Part shown: positions 20,040 to 28,160 of the stretch, in pieces
Layout of the letters: each line of letters starts with the position of its first letter
How positions within the stretch are numbered: position 1 is the first letter of the stretch
Assembly: GCA_964450715.1 (NCBI GenBank)
Contig: CAYVFC010000033.1
Location: forward strand, 1 to 63,439
From: CAYVFC01 sp964450715
Lineage (GTDB): Bacteria > Myxococcota_A > Polyangia > Polyangiales > JAFGIB01
DNA length: 63,439 nucleotides
Direction of reading: 5' to 3'
Notes under the pieces: model-generated
What the model was told of the DNA's origin: nothing
The model's input: only the letters and a program-made list of their open reading frames with translations
Databases searched by the model: none
Program-made: the position numbers and the translations under genes

Positions 20040-21398
20040 TTGTTCAAACTATCGTTCATCGCTAGTCCCGGCGCGCGGAAGCTCGCTTCGCTGCTGCTGG
20101 GCTGCGTGCTGGCGGCGCTGTTGCTGCTGGTCGGGCTCGAGGGCCCGGCCGAGCCGCGTTGCAGCTTCGGGCCCGACCGCGTGGTCGCCGCCTCCAGGGG
20201 TAAGCGTATAGACGCCATCGCGCTCTGCTCGGACGGCCAGGGGCCGGTCGCCTTCTGGTCGGACATCGAGGGGCTGTTCGCCCGACGGCTAGATGCCGAG
20301 GGCCGGCCGACCGCGTCCGCGGTTCGCCTGGGGCCGCGCTGCCAGGGCGGTATCGACGCGCGGGCGGGCCAGAGCGGTTTTGTCGTTGCCTGCTTGCGGC
20401 GTCCGTCGTGGCAGGAGCCGGTGGACGATGCACCGGATGGGGGTGACGGTTTCGGTATGGGGGGAGCCGCCGTTGGTGACGGGGAATCTGCAAGCGCTGT
20501 AGTGGCGGGCCTTGCGCCCGCCCGTGGTAACGGGGGCGGTATTGGGGGAGGGGGCAAGCCCCTCCCCTACGGGCCGGCGGTCGGCACAGAGGGGAGCGCC
20601 GCGGGCGTCACGGTGTATACCGTGACAGACAGGCTCGTCCCGTCCGAACTGGCTCGCTTCCAGGGCGCCGGCACCATGAGCCGGGGGGTCAGCCTGGGCG
20701 AGGTGGGCGGGCGACTTAGGGTCGCCTGGCATGACGGCTCTCCCGACCGGCAGCAGGTATGGCTGGTCGAGATGGGCGACGGGAGCAAGGACGCGCCGCC
20801 GCGGGTTATCTCCGATCCGCTCCGTCTGGCCGGCGCCCCGCAGCTGGCGCCCGGCGACCAGGGCTGGGTGGTGTGGGCCGAGACCTGGATGCAGGCAGAG
20901 CGAACGCGCGGGCAGGTGACCCTTTACGACGGCAGGGGAGCGCCGCGCAGTCTGCTCGATGTATCCTACCCCAACGCGGACCCGCGCATCATCGAGGTCG
21001 AGGGTCGCCGCTTACTAACCTACCGGCAGCGGCGCAAGTCGGTGGGCAGGGCGGGGCTCTACTTAGCCTGGATGGACGAGGACGGCCGGGTGCTGGGGGA
21101 ACCGGTGCGGGTCGCGCGCGCAGACGCCGACGCCCCCCCGGCGGTCGATCCCTGTCTGGGCGGTCTGGTGGTGGCCGCGCCCCGTACCTATGGCGCCAGC
21201 CAGTTCGTCGGCGTGAACCTGCTGGAACGCTCCTTCGACAAGAGAGGCGGCGAGCAGCACTTCTACGATGTATCCCGGGAAATGTCCCTGGCCGCCGCCG
21301 CCTGCCCGGGAGCGGGTTCGTTGCTGCTGGTGGCCGAGCAGGGAGCTTCGTCGCAGAAGGATACCCGGGTGCGCAGTATTAACTTCGGCTGTGAGTGA
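20040..21398 (+). CDS. Exported or membrane-anchored hypothetical protein carrying an in-frame dispersed repeat
   Basis: 452 residues from TTG 20040, preceded by GGAAGG about 13 nt upstream that overlaps the previous gene's end. One N-terminal hydrophobic segment (LASLLLGCVLAALLLLVGL) is a signal anchor or signal peptide. The rest looks like repeated beta-strand segments with W and D motifs (VAWHDGSPD, WVVWAETW, LAWMDEDGRVLGEPV), suggesting a propeller-like fold, with no family I can name. Residues ~154-178 (VVAGLAPARGN..., PLPYG) are encoded by a dispersed palindromic repeat (20499-20570) that appears non-coding elsewhere in the window. Probably in an operon with rlmN and the preceding gene. 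Confidence 0.6.
   Translation: MFKLSFIASPGARKLASLLLGCVLAALLLLVGLEGPAEPRCSFGPDRVVAASRGKRIDAIALCSDGQGPVAFWSDIEGLFARRLDAEGRPTASAVRLGPRCQGGIDARAGQSGFVVACLRRPSWQEPVDDAPDGGDGFGMGGAAVGDGESASAVVAGLAPARGNGGGIGGGGKPLPYGPAVGTEGSAAGVTVYTVTDRLVPSELARFQGAGTMSRGVSLGEVGGRLRVAWHDGSPDRQQVWLVEMGDGSKDAPPRVISDPLRLAGAPQLAPGDQGWVVWAETWMQAERTRGQVTLYDGRGAPRSLLDVSYPNADPRIIEVEGRRLLTYRQRRKSVGRAGLYLAWMDEDGRVLGEPVRVARADADAPPAVDPCLGGLVVAAPRTYGASQFVGVNLLERSFDKRGGEQHFYDVSREMSLAAAACPGAGSLLLVAEQGASSQKDTRVRSINFGCE
20499..20570 (+). repeat. REP-like GC palindrome pair inside a coding sequence
   Basis: Two adjacent hairpin-forming units. The first (20499-20524, core GGCCTTGCGCCCGCCCG) matches the reverse complement of the intergenic copy at 47375-47400 with one mismatch; the second is centred on GGGGGCAAGCCCC (to 20570). 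Related copies lie at about 34198-34221 and 60917-60972. Length is a multiple of three and the host frame stays open. Confidence 0.75.
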
Positions 21399-21412
21399 GA
21401 GCGCCGGAGGCT

Positions 21413-21589
21413 TTATCCTTCGTCGTACAGCTGGCGCACCATCTTCGGGAACCAGGGCGGCTTGAAGAGCAGCACGAAGATGGCGCCGAAGGTCAACATC
21501 GCGGGTACCGGTAGAACGAATTCCAGCAACACGATCACCCAGAGGACCAAGGTCAGGTTGGCAGAACCGCGTTTGACGATGTCGTTCAT
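21413..21589 (-). CDS. Small membrane protein, 58 residues
   Basis: Start chosen at 21589 (MNDIVKRGSANLTL) because GGGAG lies 6-7 nt upstream. A longer frame to 21682 would run through a dispersed repeat. The protein has one or two closely spaced transmembrane segments (LTLVLWVIVLLEFVLPVPAM and LTFGAIFVLLF) and a charged C-terminus (KPPWFPKMVRQLYDEG). Convergent with the exported protein that ends at 21398. No family recognised. Confidence 0.6.
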   Translation of the reverse strand: MNDIVKRGSANLTLVLWVIVLLEFVLPVPAMLTFGAIFVLLFKPPWFPKMVRQLYDEG

Positions 21590-21636
21590 AAGGATCTCCC
21601 TCGGGTTCGGTACGGCAGGTGGAGCATACGCCTTTT

Positions 21637-21699
21637 TGTCATTTCGACCGAAGGGAGAAATCTCGGTAAAGAGATCTCTCACTTCGTTCGAGATGACAG
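21637..21699. repeat. Dispersed inverted repeat (GTCATTTCGA family), copy 1
   Basis: Inverted arms start with TTGTCATTTCGACCGAAGGG and end with CTTCGTTCGAGATGACAG, with AGAAATCTC/GAGATCTCT internal arms. A sister copy lies at 22865-22942, so the two bracket the LysM/MepA-like gene. This is a widely scattered repeat type in several bacterial phyla; no transposase is nearby. Confidence 0.75.
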
Positions 21700-21780
21700 G
21701 GGGGAGCGTTCGAGGCGGTAGGGGAGAATACGGCGCGGGTTAACTGACTTGCCGTTCGCGACGAGCTATGCTGAAGGGTG

Positions 21781-22842
21781 ATGGTCCGAGAGTGCGTCGC
21801 CTTTGCTGCGCTCGTGGCTCTGTTGACGGGGCTTTTCCCGTTGACCGCGGTTGCCGACGGGCCGCGCATGATCAGCGCGACGGTCGAGAGGCGGGCCTGG
21901 GTACACCACGTGGTGATCCCCTGGGAGCGGCTGGTTCACGTGGCCGAGCGCCACGGGGTGACGGAGCAGGAGATACGGCAGTGGAACGAGCTGCCGGAGA
22001 AAAAGCAGCCGCTGCGGGCGAACATGACCCTGCGTATCCACGCTCGGCGCTTTCCACCGCCGCGCAACGCCACCTGGCACACGGTGCTCGAGGGGGAGAG
22101 TCTGCGCAGCATCGCCCGCAAGTACGGCCGCACCGAAGAGGAGCTCAGGCGCTGGAACCCGCGCCGCACGCGGCGCCGGCTGCAGCCCGGCACCAGCCTG
22201 GTGCTCTGGATGGATTCGCGCCTGCCGCCCATCGGCTCGGGGGTGCGGGGCCGGCGCATTCCGGTCAAGCCGGTTCCGGACGGGGGCGTGTCGCGAGGAA
22301 GGGCGTTCCGGGGGCGGTTGATCAACGGCGTGCGGCTGCCGGATAGCGAGCTGTATACCATTCGTATCCCGCACCAGGCCTTCGGTACCAGCTTGGCCGT
22401 GCGCGCCATCCAGCTGGCTATCTCCGACTTCCGCTACACCAGCGGCTTCGAAGGCGAGATCGTGGTCAGCGCCATGAGCCGGCGCAGGGGGCGCAAGCTG
22501 CCGCCGCACCGCTCCCACCAGTCCGGGAGGGACGTGGATGTCTGGCTTCCCACCATGCCCCACGCGCGCCCCGGCATGAAGCCGCGGCAGGACGAGATCG
22601 ACTGGCACGCTTCCTGGCTGCTGATCAAGGCCTTTGCCGACACCGGTACGGTCAAGCGTATTTACCTGGAAAACAGCGCCTTCAAGCCGCTGCGCAGGGC
22701 TTCCAAGGAGTACGGCGTGAGCTGGGAGCAGTTCTGCGCCCTGGTCGGAGGCAGTGCGCTGGTCTGGCACTCGCCCGGACACGACACCCACATCCACGTG
22801 CGCTTCAAGTGCACCCCGGGGGTACGGGGCTGCCGGGAGTAG
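21781..22842 (+). CDS. LysM-containing penicillin-insensitive murein endopeptidase-like protein (MepA family)
   Basis: About 353 residues (ATG 21781; GTG 21778 is an alternative). Signal peptide (VAFAALVALLTGLFPLTAVADG). Two LysM-like peptidoglycan-binding segments follow at ~38-90 (HHVVIPWERLVHVAERHGVT) and ~98-145 (WHTVLEGESLRSIARKYGRT). The catalytic domain at ~185-350 has the MepA zinc motifs SHQSGRDVDVW and a C-terminal WHSPGHDTHIHVRF. MepA-type enzymes cleave D-Ala-meso-DAP cross-links in the periplasm. It stands alone between two copies of a dispersed repeat. Confidence 0.85.
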   Translation: MVRECVAFAALVALLTGLFPLTAVADGPRMISATVERRAWVHHVVIPWERLVHVAERHGVTEQEIRQWNELPEKKQPLRANMTLRIHARRFPPPRNATWHTVLEGESLRSIARKYGRTEEELRRWNPRRTRRRLQPGTSLVLWMDSRLPPIGSGVRGRRIPVKPVPDGGVSRGRAFRGRLINGVRLPDSELYTIRIPHQAFGTSLAVRAIQLAISDFRYTSGFEGEIVVSAMSRRRGRKLPPHRSHQSGRDVDVWLPTMPHARPGMKPRQDEIDWHASWLLIKAFADTGTVKRIYLENSAFKPLRRASKEYGVSWEQFCALVGGSALVWHSPGHDTHIHVRFKCTPGVRGCRE

Positions 22843-22864
22843 TCCTTTGTCGTCTGCCCCACCG

Positions 22865-22942
22865 CTGTCATTTCGAGCGAAGCGAGAAATCTCTTCGCCG
22901 CCGTTAGCTGCTGGAGACCTCTCCCTTCGGTCGAGGTGACAG
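22865..22942. repeat. Dispersed inverted repeat (GTCATTTCGA family), copy 2
   Basis: Starts CTGTCATTTCGAGCGAAGCG and ends CTTCGGTCGAGGTGACAG, with imperfect internal inverted arms. Same family as 21637-21699. A short related piece (ATCGACCGAAGGGAGAG) occurs at ~60071. Occupies most of the gap before the amidase gene. Confidence 0.75.
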
Positions 22943-23027
22943 TAGTGAGCGGTCGAGGTGATAGTGGCAGCGAAGCGGTTACAGGGGCGGTCTCCGTTGC
23001 TATGCTGCCGTCGGAGGTTTGTCCGAC

Positions 23028-24419
23028 ATGGATCTTCTGCACGCCACCATCGCGGAGCTCGGCCGCCTGCTCGCCGCCGGCGAGACGAGCAGCGAGCAGC
23101 TCACCCGTGCCTACCTCGATCGCATCGCGCGCTACAACGACGAGCTCAACGCCTATCTACGGGTCTTTGCCGACGAGGCCATCGAGAGCGCGCGCGACCG
23201 CGACCGCGAACGGGCCGCCGGAGGGGCGCGGGGGCCGCTGCACGGCATTCCGCTGGCCTTCAAGGACATCATCGATATCCAGGGCCATCCCACTACCGCG
23301 GGCGGGGTGCTTCTGCCCGACACACCGGCCAGGGCCGACGCCGAGGTCATCCGCCGCCTGCGGGCGGCCGGGGCGGTGCTGCTGGGAAAGCTCAACCTGC
23401 ACGAGTACGCCTGGGGCGGCACCAACATCAACGTCCACTACGGCAACGCCTACAATCCCTGGAAGCAGGGCTTCTCGCCCGGCGGCTCCAGCGGCGGCTC
23501 GGCGGCCGCGGTGGTCGCCGGCCTGGCCGCGGGCAGCCTGGGCACCGACACGCTGGGCAGCGTCCGCATCCCCTCGTCCTATTGCGGGTGCGTGGGCCTG
23601 AAGACGACCTACGGCCTGGTCAGCACCCGCGGCGTCTATCCGTTGGCCTGGAGCCTGGATACGGTCGGCCCCATCACCCGCTGCGTCCAGGACGCGGCTA
23701 TCCTCTACGGCGCCATCGCCGGTCCCGACCCGCAGGAGCCGACCTCGGCGCTCTGCGAGCCCGCGCCGGTCGACCTGGGCGTACGGCCCGATCTCAAGGG
23801 GGTAAGGCTCGGGGTGGTGCGCGACTGGTCGCTGCAACACGACGGCACGGACAGGGAGATCGAGGTCCGCGCCGCGGTGGAGCAGGCCCTGGTCCGGCTC
23901 GGGGAGCTGGGCGCCGAACGAGTAGAGTTGGATTTACCCGAGCTATCGGAATCCCTTAGAGTCGTCTTTCGTATCGGCCTAGCCGAGGCCAGCGCCATCC
24001 ACAAGCAACACCTGGAAGAGCATCCCGGCCGCATCGGCGAGGACGTGCGTAAGCGGCTCGAGCTGGGCCATACCTTCTCCGGACCCACCATCGCCCGCGC
24101 CCAGCGGCGAGCGGTCGAGATCCGCCACCGGGCGCGGCAGGCCATGCAGGGGCTTCATGCGCTCGTCTTTCCCACCACTACCAACGCCGCGCACGCCTTC
24201 GATCCGGAGCTCGCGCAAAAGACGGCGAACTACACCGGCCCCGTCAACCTGCTGGGCTGGCCCGCCGTTACCGTGCCCTGCGGTTTCAACCCCGAGGGGC
24301 TGCCGATAGGCCTGCAGCTGGCCGGGCTTCCCTTCACGGAAGCCGGCCTGCTGCGCATCGCATACGCCTATGAAACCGCCACCGAGTGGGTGAAGCGGAA
24401 GCCGGAACGCTTCGCCTGA
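23028..24419 (+). CDS. Amidase signature family hydrolase (GatA/amidase type)
   Basis: 463 residues from ATG 23028, preferred because GGAGG lies 10 nt upstream; TTG 23019 would leave only 1 nt of spacing. The Ser-cisSer-Lys triad is visible: Lys in PLAFKDIIDIQG, the Gly/Ser-rich loop PGGSSGGSAAAVVAG, and GTDTLGSVRIPSSYCGCVGLK. The usual GTDTGGS is changed to GTDTLGS. No gatB or gatC is adjacent, so a stand-alone amidase acting on small amides is more likely than the tRNA amidotransferase subunit. Its stop is 7 bp from that of the convergent acyl-CoA dehydrogenase gene. Confidence 0.9.
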   Translation: MDLLHATIAELGRLLAAGETSSEQLTRAYLDRIARYNDELNAYLRVFADEAIESARDRDRERAAGGARGPLHGIPLAFKDIIDIQGHPTTAGGVLLPDTPARADAEVIRRLRAAGAVLLGKLNLHEYAWGGTNINVHYGNAYNPWKQGFSPGGSSGGSAAAVVAGLAAGSLGTDTLGSVRIPSSYCGCVGLKTTYGLVSTRGVYPLAWSLDTVGPITRCVQDAAILYGAIAGPDPQEPTSALCEPAPVDLGVRPDLKGVRLGVVRDWSLQHDGTDREIEVRAAVEQALVRLGELGAERVELDLPELSESLRVVFRIGLAEASAIHKQHLEEHPGRIGEDVRKRLELGHTFSGPTIARAQRRAVEIRHRARQAMQGLHALVFPTTTNAAHAFDPELAQKTANYTGPVNLLGWPAVTVPCGFNPEGLPIGLQLAGLPFTEAGLLRIAYAYETATEWVKRKPERFA

Positions 24420-24426
24420 CCGCGCT

Positions 24427-25614
24427 CTACTTCAGCTGGTGCCGCGAGAAGCCCAGGATGTTGCGCGCCACGATCAGGGTGTTGATCTGGCCGGTGCCCT
24501 CGAACAGGTCGGTGATCTTGCAGTCGCGCATCCACTTCTCCACCAGCCATCCGCGCGAGTAGCCCAGCGGTCCCAGCAGCGCCACGCACTTCTGGCAGAT
24601 CTCGCCGGCCGACTTGCCCGCCTTGGCCTTGGCCATGGAGGCCTGCTTGCTGTTGCGCTCGCGGCGGTCCAGCATGGCCGCCGCGCGCCAGACCAGCAGG
24701 CGGGCCGCGTCGAGGTTGGCCTCCATCTGCAGGATATCCCGTTGAATAGAGGACAGTGAGTTGAGCGAGCGGTCGTAGACGACCTCGGTGCCCTCCCGTT
24801 CGACCTGTTCGCGGGTGAAGTCCAGCGCGGCGCGGGCCACGCCCACGGCCAGGGCCGCCACGCCGGGACGGGTGGCGTCGAAGGTGGCCATCACCCCCCG
24901 GAAGCCGCCCTTTTTCTCCCGTATCTCCGGGCTGCCCAGGATGTTGTCGTAAGGGATGCGGCAATCCTCCAGCACGATGGAAGCGGTGTCCGAGGCCCGG
25001 ATACCCAGCTTGTCCTCCAGCTTGGTGAGCGTTACTCCCGGCCGGTCCTTCTCCACCACGAAGCTCTTGATGGCGGGCCGGCCCTTGCTGCGGTCCAGCG
25101 AGGCCCAGACCACCACCGCCTGGCAGTGCTTCCCCGAGGTGACGAAGATCTTCTCGCCGTTCAGGATCCACTCGTTGCTCTCCGGGTCGAGCCGGGCCGT
25201 GGTCTGGATGGCCGCGGTGTCCGAGCCACAGGAGGGCTCGGTGATGGCCATAGCGGCTTTCAGCTTACCGAAGCGCGCCTTCTGCTCCTCGGTGGCCACG
25301 GCGTTGATGGCGGCGTTGCCCAGGCCGATGGAGACGGCCTGCCCCCCCACCATGCATCCGCCCCAGGCGCGCTCCTCGGCCAGCATCACCCGGGTCAGCA
25401 CCGCGCCTTCGCCCGGCTTGTCGTCCGAGGCGAGGGTCTTCTCTACCGTCCGGTAGTGGTCGCGGAACAGCTCGAGCTCGCGCTCGTTCAGGCTATCGTG
25501 TTCATGCTCGTATTCGTCATAGTACCGCGATACTTCCCGCACCACGTCCCGGGAAAAGGCGTGGGTCATGCGCAGCACATCCCTGGTGAGCGGTTTGATC
25601 TCGAAATCGATCAT
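24427..25614 (-). CDS. Acyl-CoA dehydrogenase family flavoprotein
   Basis: 395 residues. The start at 25614 (MIDFEIKPLTRD) overlaps the upstream symporter stop as ATGA; a much longer open frame to 26595 is only the out-of-frame shadow of the symporter gene. FAD-binding and substrate motifs are AMAITEPSCGSDTAAIQ, NGEKIFVTSG and the C-terminal DLFEGTGQINTLIVARNILG, whose Glu in FEGT is the expected catalytic base. It would introduce a 2,3-double bond into an acyl-CoA and pass electrons to ETF. Forms an operon with the transporter and lies near SDR, AOR and thiolase genes, suggesting catabolism of an imported organic substrate. Confidence 0.92.
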   Translation of the reverse strand: MIDFEIKPLTRDVLRMTHAFSRDVVREVSRYYDEYEHEHDSLNERELELFRDHYRTVEKTLASDDKPGEGAVLTRVMLAEERAWGGCMVGGQAVSIGLGNAAINAVATEEQKARFGKLKAAMAITEPSCGSDTAAIQTTARLDPESNEWILNGEKIFVTSGKHCQAVVVWASLDRSKGRPAIKSFVVEKDRPGVTLTKLEDKLGIRASDTASIVLEDCRIPYDNILGSPEIREKKGGFRGVMATFDATRPGVAALAVGVARAALDFTREQVEREGTEVVYDRSLNSLSSIQRDILQMEANLDAARLLVWRAAAMLDRRERNSKQASMAKAKAGKSAGEICQKCVALLGPLGYSRGWLVEKWMRDCKITDLFEGTGQINTLIVARNILGFSRHQLK

Positions 25615-27137
25615 GGCGGTGATTCCTCCCGGGCCGGCCGGCGCCGGCGCAGCTCCGCGAGCGTGGCCTGGTGCCGCGCCCGGTTGATAGGAAACCAGAG
25701 CAGGGCGAGCGCGGTCAACCCGGCCGAGACCGCGGGCACCAGGCAGAACATCACCCGGATTCCCGCGATGGCCTCGGGCGACTGCGCGGTCTGACCGCTG
25801 ACGTATCCGAACAAGCCCAGGCCGATTCCCGACAGCCCGATGGCCAGGGAACGGGAGAGCTTGCGCAGCAGGCTGATCATGCCGAAGTAAGCGCCGTCCT
25901 TGCGGGTGTAGGTGCGCTCCTCGTCCTCGTCGATGATGTCCGGCACCATGGCCATGCCCATGACCATGCGCCCGCCCAGGCCGATACCGGAGAAGTAGAA
26001 GGTGAGATAGGCCCACCCGAGGCCGAGAATGGGTACGAAAAGCATGGCGACCAGGGAGACGGTACCGATCAGGGCGCCGGTGATCAGCAGGTGGGCCTTG
26101 TCGAAGTGGCGCCCGACGCGCATCCAGAAGGGGATGGAGAGCGTGGCCATCACGATGTACCCGATCATGATGAAGCGCGGATGCGGGCCGTCGAATCCCC
26201 ACCACTGTTCGATGGCGTAAAGCGCCAGCGAGGCGGTCAGCCCGTCGGCCACCTGCCCGATGACCAGGGCAAAGGTGAAGAGCCGGAAACTCTTGCTGCG
26301 CAGGGTGTCGAGGAAGTCGCCGAAAAGCGAGGGGCGGGGAGGGGTGCGGGCCGCGCCCGCTTCGCTGGTGCCGAAGAAGCTGACCGCCGCCAGCGCGCAG
26401 ACGTAGAAACCGAACCAGAGCCCGACGGTGCCGTGCGCCTCGCCGCGGGCCACGCGCGCGGCCTCGGCCGCCGCGGCCTGGCTCAGCCCGGCTGCCAGCG
26501 CCGCCTGGCTGGCTTGCTCGACGGCCCGTTCCAGCACCGCGAACATGACGAAGCCGCCGATCAGCAGACCGAGCGTCATGAATCCCTCGCGCCACCCCAT
26601 CACCGAGATGCGCTGCTCGTGGGTCTCGGTCATCTCGCTGGCAAAAGCGGCGTGCGGCACCATCACCATGGTGTTGCCGGTCCAGAAGAGGATGTTGCTG
26701 CCCAACAGCCAGGCGAAGAGCTGGGCCTGCGACCAGTCGGGGCTGGCGGAGAACAGGGCGACGAAACTCAGAGCGAGCGGCAGCGCCCCGGCGAAGAACC
26801 AGGGCCGACGCCGTCCCCAGCGGCTGCGGGTGTGGTCCGAGACGTATCCCATGACCGGATCGCTGACCGCGTCAAAGGCCTTGCCCAGCAGCAGAGCGAT
26901 TCCGGCCAGCCGGGCGTCGAGACCAGTATAATCGGTGTAATATTTCAGCAGGAAGACGATTACGATGTAATCAACGGCGCCCGCGCCCAGGTTGATGGAG
27001 GCGTACAGTGCCTTGCGTTTTGTTGTCAGAACGGGCACGGGTCCGCGCATCATACGGGGGAATCGCCCTTGCGGGAAGGATGTCCGTCTGGGGACGGACG
27101 ATTCCGGTGGTAAAGTCGGTCGAGATGTGGTCGACAT
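25611..27137 (-). CDS. GPH-type (MelB-like, MFS_2) sodium-coupled symporter
   Basis: 508 residues if started at 27137. An internal ATG pair at ~27053 (MMRGPVPVLTTKRKALYAS) may be the real start, since the first 28 residues are unlike a transporter N-terminus. About 12 hydrophobic segments. The GPH/MFS_2 signature is AFDAVSDPVMGYVSDHTRSRWGRRRPW, with the Asp residues that bind sodium in MelB. A conserved central loop (MVPDIIDEDEERTYTRKDGAYFG) is also typical. Substrate not predictable. Overlaps the acyl-CoA dehydrogenase start by 4 bp and is divergent from the SDR at 27161, so the two operons may share a control region. Confidence 0.88.
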   Translation of the reverse strand: MSTTSRPTLPPESSVPRRTSFPQGRFPRMMRGPVPVLTTKRKALYASINLGAGAVDYIVIVFLLKYYTDYTGLDARLAGIALLLGKAFDAVSDPVMGYVSDHTRSRWGRRRPWFFAGALPLALSFVALFSASPDWSQAQLFAWLLGSNILFWTGNTMVMVPHAAFASEMTETHEQRISVMGWREGFMTLGLLIGGFVMFAVLERAVEQASQAALAAGLSQAAAAEAARVARGEAHGTVGLWFGFYVCALAAVSFFGTSEAGAARTPPRPSLFGDFLDTLRSKSFRLFTFALVIGQVADGLTASLALYAIEQWWGFDGPHPRFIMIGYIVMATLSIPFWMRVGRHFDKAHLLITGALIGTVSLVAMLFVPILGLGWAYLTFYFSGIGLGGRMVMGMAMVPDIIDEDEERTYTRKDGAYFGMISLLRKLSRSLAIGLSGIGLGLFGYVSGQTAQSPEAIAGIRVMFCLVPAVSAGLTALALLWFPINRARHQATLAELRRRRPAREESPP

Positions 27138-27160
27138 GATCCATCAAGGAGAGGATCGAG

Positions 27161-27988
27161 ATGAAAGAAAGGACGATTCATCTGCCGCCGGAGTCTCGGG
27201 GCGAGGCTGCCGGGCGGGGGCGGCTCGAGGGCCGGCGCGTGCTGGTGGTAGGCGGGGGGCAGGAAGAGTACGGCATGGAAGATCCCCCCATCGGCAACGG
27301 GCGGGCCATGAGCATCCTGTTTGCGCGCGAGGGGGCCCGCGTGGCGGTGGCCGACCGCAGACTGGAGGCGGCGCAGAGCACCTGTCGCGCGGTGGAGGCC
27401 GAGAAGGCAACGGCCTTTCCCATCCAGGCAGACGTGAGCCGGCCCGAACAGATCGAGACCATGGTGCGGCGGGCGGTCGAGCTCGGGGGCGGGCTGGACG
27501 GCCTGGTCTACAACGTCGGCATCGGAGGCGAGATGCTGATGGAGAACCTCACCGCGGCGGGCTGGGACCTGGCGCTCTCGGTCAACCTGCGGGGCGCGGC
27601 GCTCACCCTGAAGGCGGCGCTGCCGCGCATGCCTGAGGGCGCGTCGATCGTGATCACCTCCTCCACCGCCTCGATGCGACCCGGCAGCCGCATGCCCGCC
27701 TATGACGCCTCCAAGGCGGCCCTGGCCGGACTGATGCGCCACGCCGCCTTCGAGGGCTCGCGGCGCTGCATCCGGGTGAACGTGGTAGCGCCCGGGCTGA
27801 TGGACACCGCGCTCGGGCGGCTGGCCACCCAACTCCGCCCCTCGCGGGCCAAGGCGCCCATCCCGCTCGGACGGCAGGGCACGGGATGGGAGACGGCCTA
27901 TACCGCGCTGTTCCTCATCAGCGAGGAGTCTGCCTACCTGACCGGCCAGGTGATCGGCGTGGACGGGGGGATCTCGACGCTGCGGTAG
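27161..27988 (+). CDS. Short-chain dehydrogenase/reductase
   Basis: 275 residues; ATG 27161 preceded by AAGGAGAGG. Rossmann fold with a modified Gly-rich motif: VLVVGGGQEEYGMEDPPIGN replaces the compact TGxxxGxG, i.e. an insertion of about 10 residues. The remaining SDR landmarks are present: LVYNVGIGG (NNAG equivalent), ITSSTAS (catalytic Ser), YDASK (catalytic Tyr and Lys), VNVVAPGLMDT and the C-terminal LTGQVIGVDGGIS. Oxidises or reduces a hydroxyl/keto group with NAD(P). Divergent from the symporter and upstream of the AOR gene. Confidence 0.88.
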   Translation: MKERTIHLPPESRGEAAGRGRLEGRRVLVVGGGQEEYGMEDPPIGNGRAMSILFAREGARVAVADRRLEAAQSTCRAVEAEKATAFPIQADVSRPEQIETMVRRAVELGGGLDGLVYNVGIGGEMLMENLTAAGWDLALSVNLRGAALTLKAALPRMPEGASIVITSSTASMRPGSRMPAYDASKAALAGLMRHAAFEGSRRCIRVNVVAPGLMDTALGRLATQLRPSRAKAPIPLGRQGTGWETAYTALFLISEESAYLTGQVIGVDGGISTLR

Positions 27989-28160
27989 CGGACCGCTCGC
28001 GTCCGGTCCGGCGCACGCGTGCACGCGGTGGGCGGGATTTCGTGGGCGCGGGTGATCCGCCGGACGAGCTGGGGTATAAGAAAAAGCTCCGATCGGGCGA
28101 GGCGCGTCGCAGCCGGCGCGAACCGGTGACCACGGGGGAGCACAAAAGGAGGAGAAGCCG

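Noticed and set aside
25615..26595. N-terminal extension of the acyl-CoA dehydrogenase frame, suggesting a fusion protein
   Set aside because: The extension is out of frame within the symporter gene, is Arg/Gly/Ala-rich and has no homology; the ATGA overlap at 25611-25614 gives the natural start.
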